Position numbers and translations under genes: made by a program. Shown piece by piece: positions 1-5,347 of a stretch of DNA of 5,744 nt. The stretch is taken from assembly GCA_945865705.1 (NCBI GenBank), contig CAMBEY010000194.1:1-5744 (forward strand), in the 5' to 3' direction. Position 1 is the first letter of the stretch. The number at the start of each line of letters is the position of its first letter. Under the pieces are notes generated by a model. That model was not told the origin of the DNA. It saw only the letters and a list, made by a program, of their open reading frames with translations, and searched no databases. The DNA comes from Candidatus Sulfopaludibacter sp. SbA3 (GTDB lineage Bacteria > Acidobacteriota > Terriglobia > 2-12-FULL-54-10).

Positions 1-651
1 GGGCATGGGCTGGAGTCAGACTTCAATCGCAAGAAGACTTCGGCGTTCACCGGCATGCTCGGCCAGCGAGTGGCCAGCGACATCTGCACGGTGGTGGACG
101 ACGGCACCCTGCCCAGCCGCCGCGGTTCGCTCAACGTGGACGACGAGGGCACTCCCACATCCACGACTGTCCTGATCGAAAAGGGCATCCTGCGCGGATA
201 TCTGCAAGACAGGCTCAGCGCTCAACTGACCGGCGCCACGCTTACCGGGAACGGTCGCCGAGAGAGTTATGCGCACATCCCCATGCCGCGCATGACCAAT
301 ACCTATATGTTGTCGGGCGAATCGGATCCAGCCGATATTTTGCGCTCAGTGAAGCGCGGCCTTTACGCCGCGCAGTTTAGCGGCGGGCAGGTGGACATCA
401 CCAACGGCAAGTTTGTGTTCACGGCGTCAGAGGCCTACCTGATCGAGGACGGCAAGATAACGCGCCCGGTGCGCAACGCCACACTGATCGGCGATGGCCC
501 CACGGTGCTGCGCCAGGTCTCGATGGTGGGCCACGATCTGCAACTCGATGAAGGCATCGGGACCTGTGGCAAGGATGGCCAGTCCGTGCCGGTGGGCGTC
601 GGCATACCGACCATCAAAGTGGATCGGCTGACGGTCGGGGGCACCGCCTAA
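1..651 (+). CDS. tldD: TldD metallopeptidase subunit, C-terminal part (5' end outside window)
   Basis: This is the last 216 residues of TldD, the zinc-bearing catalytic subunit of the TldD/TldE (PmbA) cytoplasmic peptidase, which degrades or trims unfolded peptides (microcin B17 leader and CcdA in E. coli). The frame is open from base 1 and begins GHGLESDFNR, so the edge falls inside HExxxH and only its last His (residue 2) is visible. The other expected zinc ligand, the Cys of TCGKDGQ, is residue 189 (codon 565-567). Other family blocks are VVDDGT, DDEGTP, TGNGRRESYAHIPMPRMTNT, GGQVDITNGKFVF and a C-terminal VDRLTVGGTA. Aligning the His to E. coli H266 gives a total of about 480 residues, the normal size, so the 3' end is intact and roughly 265 residues lie upstream. 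An internal ATG at 55 is not the start. E. coli has LEGDFNRRGTS where this protein has LESDFNRKKTS, a mild variation next to the motif. pmbA follows after 11 bp, implying co-transcription. Confidence 0.97.
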   Translation, partial: GHGLESDFNRKKTSAFTGMLGQRVASDICTVVDDGTLPSRRGSLNVDDEGTPTSTTVLIEKGILRGYLQDRLSAQLTGATLTGNGRRESYAHIPMPRMTNTYMLSGESDPADILRSVKRGLYAAQFSGGQVDITNGKFVFTASEAYLIEDGKITRPVRNATLIGDGPTVLRQVSMVGHDLQLDEGIGTCGKDGQSVPVGVGIPTIKVDRLTVGGTA

Positions 652-662
652 TCAAATCACTA

Positions 663-2021
663 ATGGAAAATCTGCAACAACTCGCCCAGGAAGTGGTGGC
701 CGCCGCGGTGAAAGGCGGAGCTACGGCCGCCGACTGCGTGGTGCGCGAGGGCAATGAAGCCTCGGTAACGGTTCGTAACGGAGAAGTCGAGCAGATTAAG
801 CAGGCAGGCTCGAAAGCCTTGGGCGTCCGCGTGATGATCGGGCAGCGCTCGGCCAGCACCTACACCTCCGACTTTTCAGGCGAGGGGATTCGGCGATTGG
901 TCTCCGGCGCGCTGGATGCCGCCCACATCACTTCCGAAGACCCTGGCGCGGGGCTGGCTGATCCGGCATTGCTTGGAAAACATGACACGGACTTGCAACT
1001 TTATTCCGAAGAGGTAACGCGCATTGAGGCTCCGGCGTTGATTGATGCCGCTCGCCGCTGCGAGCAGGCCGCCTTCGCCTCCGATCCAAGAATACGCAAT
1101 TCGGAGGGCGCCTCCTGCGATGCTTCCTACGGTCGTAAAGTACTGGCCACTTCGCAGGGATTCATCGGCGAGTATGCTCGGTCATTCTGCTCCTTGTCGG
1201 TATCGCCGATTGCATCGGACTCCGACGATAGCGCGCAGGGGATGCAGCGCGATTACTGGTACTCCGTCGCGCGTAATTTTTCGGGCCTCGAAGCCGCCGA
1301 GGAAGTCGGACGCATTGCCGCCGAACGCGCATTGCGCAGGCTGGGCGCGCGGAAAGTGGCCACCACCAAGGTTCCAGTGATCTTTGATCAGCGGACGGCG
1401 CGGGCGATGATATCGAGCATCGGCGACGCCATTAGCGGCGATGCCATCTACCGGCACGCATCCTATCTTTCCGGCAAGCTCGGCGAGAAGATCGCTTCCG
1501 ATCAAGTTACAATCATTGACGACGGGACCATTCCGGGCGGGTTCGGGTCCGCGCCGTTCGACGACGAAGGAGTCAAGACGCGGCGCAACGTCATCATCGA
1601 AGGCGGAGTGCTGAGGAACTACCTGCTGAACAGCTACACCGGGCGAAAGTTAAATATGCCCACCACCGCGAACGCCTCGCGGGGCATCGCGGGTAGTCCG
1701 TCAATCGGGTCGCACAATTTTTATTTGCAGGCTGGCAAGCAGAGTCCCGAGGAGATAATCGGTTCGGTACAGGATGGTTTTTATGTCACCGATTTCATGG
1801 GATTTGGTGTAAACGTCGTCACTGGCGATGTTTCGCATGGAGCATCCGGGATATGGATTGAGGGCGGAAAGCTGGCCTACCCCGTCGAAGAAGTAACGGT
1901 TGCCGGAAATCTGTTGGATATCTTTTGCAATATCACTGCGGTTGGCTCCGACCTGGAGTTTCGTGGTTCGCTGGCATCACCCACGATACTTGTTTCTGAG
2001 ATGACCGTAGCGGGCCACTAG
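663..2021 (+). CDS. pmbA: PmbA/TldE, non-catalytic partner of TldD
   Basis: The 452-residue product matches the usual size of PmbA/TldE (about 450), the subunit that pairs with TldD to form the active peptidase in the cytoplasm. The N-terminal part has the family pattern (EASVTVRNGEVEQIKQAGSKALGVRV, residues about 32-57). The central region aligns with the TldD catalytic segment, but where TldD has HExxxH this protein has SSIGDAISGDA (residues 251 onward). It is therefore expected to lack the metal site, as is normal for TldE. The second half carries TIIDDGTIPGGFGSAPFDDEG and a C-terminal block ending in ILVSEMTVAGH, both typical. The ATG at 663 has no clear Shine-Dalgarno sequence. With an 11-bp gap from the tldD stop, translational coupling is likely. 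No frameshift or internal stop is seen. Confidence 0.96.
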   Translation: MENLQQLAQEVVAAAVKGGATAADCVVREGNEASVTVRNGEVEQIKQAGSKALGVRVMIGQRSASTYTSDFSGEGIRRLVSGALDAAHITSEDPGAGLADPALLGKHDTDLQLYSEEVTRIEAPALIDAARRCEQAAFASDPRIRNSEGASCDASYGRKVLATSQGFIGEYARSFCSLSVSPIASDSDDSAQGMQRDYWYSVARNFSGLEAAEEVGRIAAERALRRLGARKVATTKVPVIFDQRTARAMISSIGDAISGDAIYRHASYLSGKLGEKIASDQVTIIDDGTIPGGFGSAPFDDEGVKTRRNVIIEGGVLRNYLLNSYTGRKLNMPTTANASRGIAGSPSIGSHNFYLQAGKQSPEEIIGSVQDGFYVTDFMGFGVNVVTGDVSHGASGIWIEGGKLAYPVEEVTVAGNLLDIFCNITAVGSDLEFRGSLASPTILVSEMTVAGH

Positions 2022-2058
2022 AAAGTTTTTCTGTACGAGATTCATCATTACAAAATTT

Positions 2059-2063
2059 AAGGA
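2059..2063 (+). promoter_or_regulatory. Ribosome-binding site of the small basic ORF
   Basis: AAGGA lies 9 nt upstream of the ATG at 2073 in an otherwise A/T-rich 51-bp gap. It is the clearest plus-strand Shine-Dalgarno sequence in the window and supports translation of the 50-residue ORF. Confidence 0.6.
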
Positions 2064-2072
2064 CACCTGAAC

Positions 2073-2225
2073 ATGGACACAAAGAAAGTAAAAGACCCGG
2101 CAGAACGTAAAAAGCTCAAGCGCGCCGCCCGCAAGGCGCAGCCGCCAAAGGCGAAGCGCACGGAAGCTCGTGGCGCGGCGAAGAAAAAGATCAAGAAGAT
2201 GACGCGCGGCCAGAGCAAGCGGTAA
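2073..2225 (+). CDS. Small, highly basic protein of unknown function (50 aa)
   Basis: I do not recognise this protein. It starts MDTKKVKDPAERKKLKRAAR and ends KKKIKKMTRGQSKR. By count it has 15 Lys and 7 Arg against 4 acidic residues in 50 positions, with no Cys, His, Trp, Tyr or Phe, so it is a strongly cationic, probably disordered chain. An AAGGA ribosome-binding site at 2059-2063 sits 9 nt before the ATG, much better than those of its neighbours, and this is the main reason to believe it is translated. It lies 51 bp after pmbA and is followed by strong inverted repeats. The composition suits a nucleic-acid-binding or ribosome/nucleoid-associated tail-like peptide, but that is inference. 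A link to the TldD/TldE peptidase is possible from position only. It could also be a chance ORF. Confidence 0.6.
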   Translation: MDTKKVKDPAERKKLKRAARKAQPPKAKRTEARGAAKKKIKKMTRGQSKR

Positions 2226-2232
2226 CTGGCTG

Positions 2233-2316
2233 AGCGGGTACCTCGCGCAATCACGGCAGATCACCCAGGGTGCATCTGCCGTGTCCAGATGGCATGCCTT
2301 GCCGGCGTGCCCCGCT
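2233..2316 (+). other. Nested inverted repeats: possible three-way-junction RNA or terminator region
   Basis: Three complementary arm pairs are visible. Hairpin 1 is CACGGCAGAT (2252-2261) with ATCTGCCGTG (2274-2283), a perfect 10-bp stem. It extends inward through CACC (2262-2265) and GGTG (2269-2272), with one bulged C at 2273 and a CAG loop. Hairpin 2 is GGCATGCC (2291-2298) with GGCGTGCC (2304-2311), 8 bp including one T-G wobble and a 5-nt loop. An outer pair, AGCGGG (2233-2238) with CCCGCT (2311-2316), could close both into a three-way junction; base 2311 is claimed by two stems, so one pair would yield. No uninterrupted T run follows hairpin 1, and only a loose TGATTGTTTATTTCT follows the block. 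It may be a terminator after the small ORF, a 3' UTR structure or a leader of the deaminase gene. Confidence 0.55.
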
Positions 2317-2356
2317 GGCGTGATTGTTTATTTCTCGTCCTGCTCCAGAGTTCGCC

Positions 2357-3397
2357 ATGTCTTCTCCTAGTCCTTCTCCATCGCCGGACAGCCCGTCAGA
2401 AATCGTTCCGTTCATTGCCGCCCTCCCCAAGGCAGAGCTGCATATTCATCTGGAGGGATCGGTTGATGCCGACACGCTCTGGGAGCTTGCCACGCAACAG
2501 CGCTCCCCGCTTTTCGCGCAGGGAAGAGCGGCGGTGGACGCGCTCTATCAGACCAGCAAATTTTCCGCATTTCTCGACGCGTTCAAAGTGGTCTGCCTGC
2601 ATCTTCAGACGCCCGATGATTACGAGCTGATCACATACAGAGCACTGCAACGGATGGCCGCGCAGAATGTTCGCTATGCGGAGATCACTCTTTCGGTGGG
2701 AGTGATGGTGTGGAGGGAACAGGCCATCGACCCGCTATTCAGTGGTGTCGAGCGCGGCGCGCGCCGTGCAAGGCGTGATTTTGCGATTCGAGCTCAATGG
2801 ATATTCGACGCGGTCCGGCATCTCCCCCTCGAGCAGGGATGGGAAGTAGCACGCAGCGCGGCCCGCTTGACCGACCGCGGGGTAGTCGGCATCGGGATCG
2901 GCGGCAATGAAGCCTCGGGCCCAGCGGAAAATTTCGGGGCGATATTTGAGTTTGCCAGTCAACGCGGGTTGCGACGTGTGGCACACGCCGGCGAAGCGGT
3001 GGGTCCGGAATCCATCTGGAGCGCGTTGCGGATTCTTCATGCCGAGCGCATTGGGCACGGACTTTCCGCGGCGGCGGACCGCGGCTTGGTGGAGCAACTT
3101 GCGCAGTCCCGGGTTCCAGTGGAAATCTGCCTGACAAGCAATCTGCGAACTGGCGGAATTTCTGAAATCAGTCGCCATCCGTTGAGAGATTATTTTGATG
3201 CGGGAATGCACGTCTCGCTGCACACGGACGATCCGGCTTTGTTCGGAGTCGATCTTAACAGCGAATATCTGCTGGCTCACCAGGTGTTTGGTTTCTCGCG
3301 AGAGGAGCTGCGGCAGTTGGCGGTGAATTCTTTTGAAGCTTCTTTCTTGCCGCCCAATGAGCAGATGGAATTTCTAAAGGAATTGGCAGAGCATTAG
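2357..3397 (+). CDS. Adenosine deaminase family protein (COG1816); adenosine or aminodeoxyfutalosine deaminase
   Basis: This 346-residue amidohydrolase-superfamily enzyme should hydrolytically deaminate a 6-aminopurine nucleoside using one zinc ion in the cytoplasm. The full set of active-site motifs is present: HIHLEGS with metal ligands H29 and H31, HAGE with H210 and catalytic E213, IGHG with H234, TSN, and HTDDP (289-293) with the metal-binding Asp. The substrate loop reads GIGGNE (residues 180-185) where classical adenosine deaminases have a GDE-type sequence, so the substrate is uncertain. Some COG1816 members act on aminodeoxyfutalosine in menaquinone synthesis. The ATG at 2357 was chosen because an AGAG lies 6 nt upstream and a Ser-Pro-rich linker (SSPSPSPSPDSPS) precedes the conserved core. 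A TTG at 2324 in the same frame lacks a ribosome-binding site. The reductase gene follows after 23 bp. Confidence 0.9.
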   Translation: MSSPSPSPSPDSPSEIVPFIAALPKAELHIHLEGSVDADTLWELATQQRSPLFAQGRAAVDALYQTSKFSAFLDAFKVVCLHLQTPDDYELITYRALQRMAAQNVRYAEITLSVGVMVWREQAIDPLFSGVERGARRARRDFAIRAQWIFDAVRHLPLEQGWEVARSAARLTDRGVVGIGIGGNEASGPAENFGAIFEFASQRGLRRVAHAGEAVGPESIWSALRILHAERIGHGLSAAADRGLVEQLAQSRVPVEICLTSNLRTGGISEISRHPLRDYFDAGMHVSLHTDDPALFGVDLNSEYLLAHQVFGFSREELRQLAVNSFEASFLPPNEQMEFLKELAEH

Positions 3398-3420
3398 TCC
3401 GCACGCACGAGAGATCACAC

Positions 3421-4386
3421 ATGCGCATATTAATCACCGGCGGAAACGGTATGTTGGGGGGCGACCTGCAGCAGGAGCTGGAGGCTTTCCATGAACTGTT
3501 TCCCTTGGATCATGCGAATTGCGACATCACCGATGAGACCTCGCTAGCGAAAATACTCTCCGACATCAAACCGCAACTAGTCATCAATTGCGCGGCGTAC
3601 ACGGACGTGGACGGTTGTGAGCGCTCACCCGGGCAAGCCATGGCCGTGAACGCTCGTGGCGCTGGCAACGTGGCACGCGCCGCCGAACGGGTTGGCGCAC
3701 GAGTATTTCACATCAGCACGGATTACTTATTCGACGGTTCGGATCGCTGGGATGGAGTCGCTCCACCATCCGCTCCGCATCTCGCGGAGCCGCCGGAGCC
3801 GCTGGAGCCGACCGCGTTTGTCGAGCAGGATGCCACGCACCCATTGAGCTGCTATGGTCAGAGCAAGTTGGAGGGCGAGCGTCGCGTGCTGGCCTCCCCA
3901 GTGGCGCCATCCACGCATCTGGTGATCCGCACATCCTGGCTGTACGGACTGCACCGCGTCAACTTCGTCGATCGCGTCGTGGAACAAGGGCGGCGCGGCG
4001 GTCCGGTGAAGGCGGTTGCGGATCAAATCTCCTGCCTAACCTGGACTCGGGAACTGGCGAGAGGCATTGGCCAGTTAATCGCCCGAAGAGAACAAACCCC
4101 GGCCACAGGCATCCTGCATCTGGCCGGGTCCGGGCCATGCACGCGATTGGAAAATGCGGCCCACATCATTGGCTGGCTGGCGTCCAAAACCAACGGTCCG
4201 TCAGCAACTATTGAATTGATCCCTACGACGTGGGCTGCGTTGAATCTTCCTGCCAAGCGCCCGGTTTACTCCGCGATGACCTCATCCCGGTTCGCGGAAC
4301 TTGGCATCGCGCCGCTCCCGGACTGGAAAACTTCCTTGGATGAATATTTGGAACTGCGCTGTAAATCCGCGACAACCACTAATTAA
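3421..4386 (+). CDS. rmlD: RmlD-type dTDP-4-dehydrorhamnose reductase-like SDR protein
   Basis: The 321-residue protein is an extended short-chain dehydrogenase of the RmlD_sub_bind family. RmlD reduces dTDP-4-keto-L-rhamnose to dTDP-L-rhamnose, the last step in making the rhamnose donor for surface polysaccharides. Visible are the N-terminal nucleotide-binding motif TGGNGMLG (residues 6-13), NCAAYTDVDGCE (56-67), STDYLFDG (99-106) with catalytic T100, and the YGQSK catalytic pair Y145 and K149. Further on are RTSWLYG and a C-terminal RPVYSAMTSSRF plus LPDWKTSLDEYL, all typical. T100 and Y145 are about 20 residues further apart than I recall for enterobacterial RmlD, because of a Pro/Glu-rich insertion at about 107-132. 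The start ATG has a weak GAGAG 7 nt upstream. rmlA, rmlB and rmlC are not next to it, so the exact nucleotide-sugar substrate is inferred. It follows the deaminase by 23 bp and overlaps the convergent SYLF gene by 4 bp. Confidence 0.9.
   Translation: MRILITGGNGMLGGDLQQELEAFHELFPLDHANCDITDETSLAKILSDIKPQLVINCAAYTDVDGCERSPGQAMAVNARGAGNVARAAERVGARVFHISTDYLFDGSDRWDGVAPPSAPHLAEPPEPLEPTAFVEQDATHPLSCYGQSKLEGERRVLASPVAPSTHLVIRTSWLYGLHRVNFVDRVVEQGRRGGPVKAVADQISCLTWTRELARGIGQLIARREQTPATGILHLAGSGPCTRLENAAHIIGWLASKTNGPSATIELIPTTWAALNLPAKRPVYSAMTSSRFAELGIAPLPDWKTSLDEYLELRCKSATTTN
3753..3812 (+). repeat. Short hairpins and 9-bp tandem repeat inside the reductase gene
   Basis: This stretch encodes the extra Pro/Glu-rich segment of the reductase. 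It contains TGGAG/CTCCA (3753-3757 and 3761-3765), GCTCCGC/GCGGAGC (3772-3778 and 3784-3790, 5-nt loop), and three copies of a 9-bp unit GGAGCCGCC, GGAGCCGCT, GGAGCCGAC (3786-3812). The tandem copies give the peptide repeat EPPEPLEP. This looks like local repeat expansion or an in-frame palindromic insertion. Confidence 0.6.
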
Positions 4387-5147
4387 AGAGGCTTGCGTGA
4401 CAGGCCCGGAGATATCTTGCCGAGCAACTGAAGCAGCGGCCGCGCAGCAGAAGGCGGCGGACTCCCTCCGGTGAGCAGCAGGTCTTTGGCATTGATTTCC
4501 CGCCCGTAGAGCGACTTATTGTCGTCAACAGAGGGACGCAGCACGGCACCACTCAACGAGATTCCCGCAAACAGGCCTTTACTGCGGGAATAAGCCAGCA
4601 CCTTGGCGGTCATCTGGGCATCCGTGGCTGCCGTGGCGTTGCGACCAACGGGGCCGGCGGCAACTGCACCATCCACGCCGAGCGTGAACTTATCCTGCAA
4701 CAACTTTCTGATTCCATCAATGTTCATGAAGAGCAGAACATAGTCGGTCGCCGAGGCTCCCAATTGAAAGCCAACACTTCCCCCGGACATGGAAAACCCC
4801 GATGGCGGCCCCCAGTCTCCTTTGCCTTCATTGCGGCGGCACAGGATGAATCCTGCACCATGCTGCGCCCCGACTCCGATCGCGAGCTTCTTCACACTCG
4901 GCAAAACCCCAACGCAGGCAGCGCGGGAAAGCAGGTCCTGCGGAATACCCTTGTCCGGCGTGTCCATAACTTCCTTCAACACCTTGGCCGATTCGGCCAG
5001 GCGCTCCTCCTGCTTGCTTTGCGCATGGGAAGTCGGTGAGAAGATAAACGCTCCGGCTAACAAGCCAGCAAACACAAGCGGAAGGCGCCGCGCACTTGCG
5101 CGAATACGCGACTGCTTGACTATGATTCCCAGTGCGAATTGCAGCAT
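4383..5147 (-). CDS. Secreted SYLF/Ysc84-domain lipid-binding protein
   Basis: The 254-residue protein belongs to the SYLF (Ysc84, PF04366) family, whose eukaryotic members bind phosphoinositides; bacterial members are exported proteins of largely unknown role. A signal peptide is clear: a basic stretch (RIRASARR, residues 14-21), a hydrophobic core (about 23-37) and a likely signal peptidase I site after SHA (40-42). The SYLF core spans about 45-228, with KLAIGVGAQHGAGFILC (88-103), SGGSVGFQLGASATDYVLLF (121-140) and RSKGLFAGISLSGAVLRP (188-205). A strong ribosome-binding site, GGAGGT (complement of 5153-5158), sits 5 nt before the ATG and fixes the start. About 15 residues precede the usual basic region, so the n-region is longer than average. 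The gene is monocistronic here, convergent with the reductase and divergent from the PCYCGC gene. Periplasmic or envelope location is inferred. Confidence 0.93.
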   Translation of the reverse strand: MLQFALGIIVKQSRIRASARRLPLVFAGLLAGAFIFSPTSHAQSKQEERLAESAKVLKEVMDTPDKGIPQDLLSRAACVGVLPSVKKLAIGVGAQHGAGFILCRRNEGKGDWGPPSGFSMSGGSVGFQLGASATDYVLLFMNIDGIRKLLQDKFTLGVDGAVAAGPVGRNATAATDAQMTAKVLAYSRSKGLFAGISLSGAVLRPSVDDNKSLYGREINAKDLLLTGGSPPPSAARPLLQLLGKISPGLSRKPL

Positions 5148-5152
5148 AGAAC

Positions 5153-5158
5153 ACCTCC
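5153..5158 (-). promoter_or_regulatory. Strong Shine-Dalgarno sequence of the SYLF gene
   Basis: The plus-strand ACCTCC reads GGAGGT on the minus strand, 5 nt before the ATG at 5147. This near-perfect anti-16S match decides the start and suggests efficient translation, in contrast to the weak sites of the other genes. Confidence 0.85.
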
Positions 5159-5201
5159 AATGTTACCCATAAAACATACGGGACCGGGGAGAACCGTCTT
5201 G

Positions 5202-5207
5202 ATTATA
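5202..5207 (-). promoter_or_regulatory. Putative -10 box of the SYLF gene promoter
   Basis: The plus-strand ATTATA is a consensus TATAAT on the minus strand. Transcription would begin near 5195 and give a leader of roughly 48 nt before the SYLF start. No good -35 hexamer lies at the usual distance; CTGAAA about 18 bp upstream is the nearest candidate. An activator or an alternative sigma factor may therefore be involved. Confidence 0.5.
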
Positions 5208-5237
5208 CGGCATGATGGATCAATCTTTTCAGACAAA

Positions 5238-5256
5238 GTCGCCAGGCAATGGCGAC
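5238..5256. repeat. 7-bp inverted repeat in the divergent intergenic region
   Basis: GTCGCCA (5238-5244) and TGGCGAC (5250-5256) form a perfect 7-bp inverted repeat around a 5-nt centre. It lies about 30 bp upstream of the SYLF -10 box and about 90 bp before the PCYCGC start. No T run follows on the plus strand, so an operator for a dimeric regulator is as likely as an RNA hairpin. Confidence 0.4.
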
Positions 5257-5312
5257 GGTTGTCGATCCGGTAAGTCCTTAAGCACGAGACTGCGACGAAA
5301 CATTGTAGGGAT

Positions 5313-5340
5313 TTGCGCCCGGTTTTTTTCGTGTTAGACT
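5313..5340 (+). promoter_or_regulatory. Possible promoter of the PCYCGC gene
   Basis: TTGCGC (5313-5318) and TAGACT (5335-5340), the latter preceded by an extended-type TG one base upstream, are 16 bp apart and could be -35 and -10 elements. The -10 box ends 7 nt before the ATG at 5348, which has no Shine-Dalgarno sequence. A leaderless or nearly leaderless mRNA would explain both facts. The hexamers match consensus only moderately, so this is tentative. Confidence 0.3.
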
Positions 5341-5347
5341 TTAGTTT

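Noticed and set aside
2073..2225. RiPP precursor peptide matured by TldD/TldE
   Set aside because: It has no Cys, few Ser/Thr, no Gly-Gly leader junction and no modification enzyme in the window. Only the weaker idea of a peptide substrate is kept as a finding.
1977..2264. Minus-strand frames covering the small basic ORF, which could mean that ORF is the shadow
   Set aside because: The antisense products are Arg/Leu/Phe-rich without motifs or ribosome-binding sites and run into the end of pmbA, while the plus-strand ORF has a good AAGGA at proper spacing.
2324..2356. TTG start adding 11 residues to the deaminase
   Set aside because: It has no ribosome-binding site, and the added residues precede a non-conserved Ser-Pro linker. 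The ATG at 2357 is the simpler start.
2226..2356. Purine riboswitch in front of the deaminase gene
   Set aside because: The stems are GC-rich and the loop sequences do not show the conserved purine-riboswitch core or its kissing loops.
2735..3280. Long minus-strand open frame (181 codons) inside the deaminase gene
   Set aside because: It is antisense to a gene with complete catalytic motifs, its composition is arbitrary and no ribosome-binding site or family resemblance is seen. It is a shadow of GC-rich coding sequence.
5311..5330. GCGCCCGG followed by seven T as an intrinsic terminator
   Set aside because: No stem of more than about 3-4 bp can be formed just upstream of the T run, and no plus-strand gene ends there.
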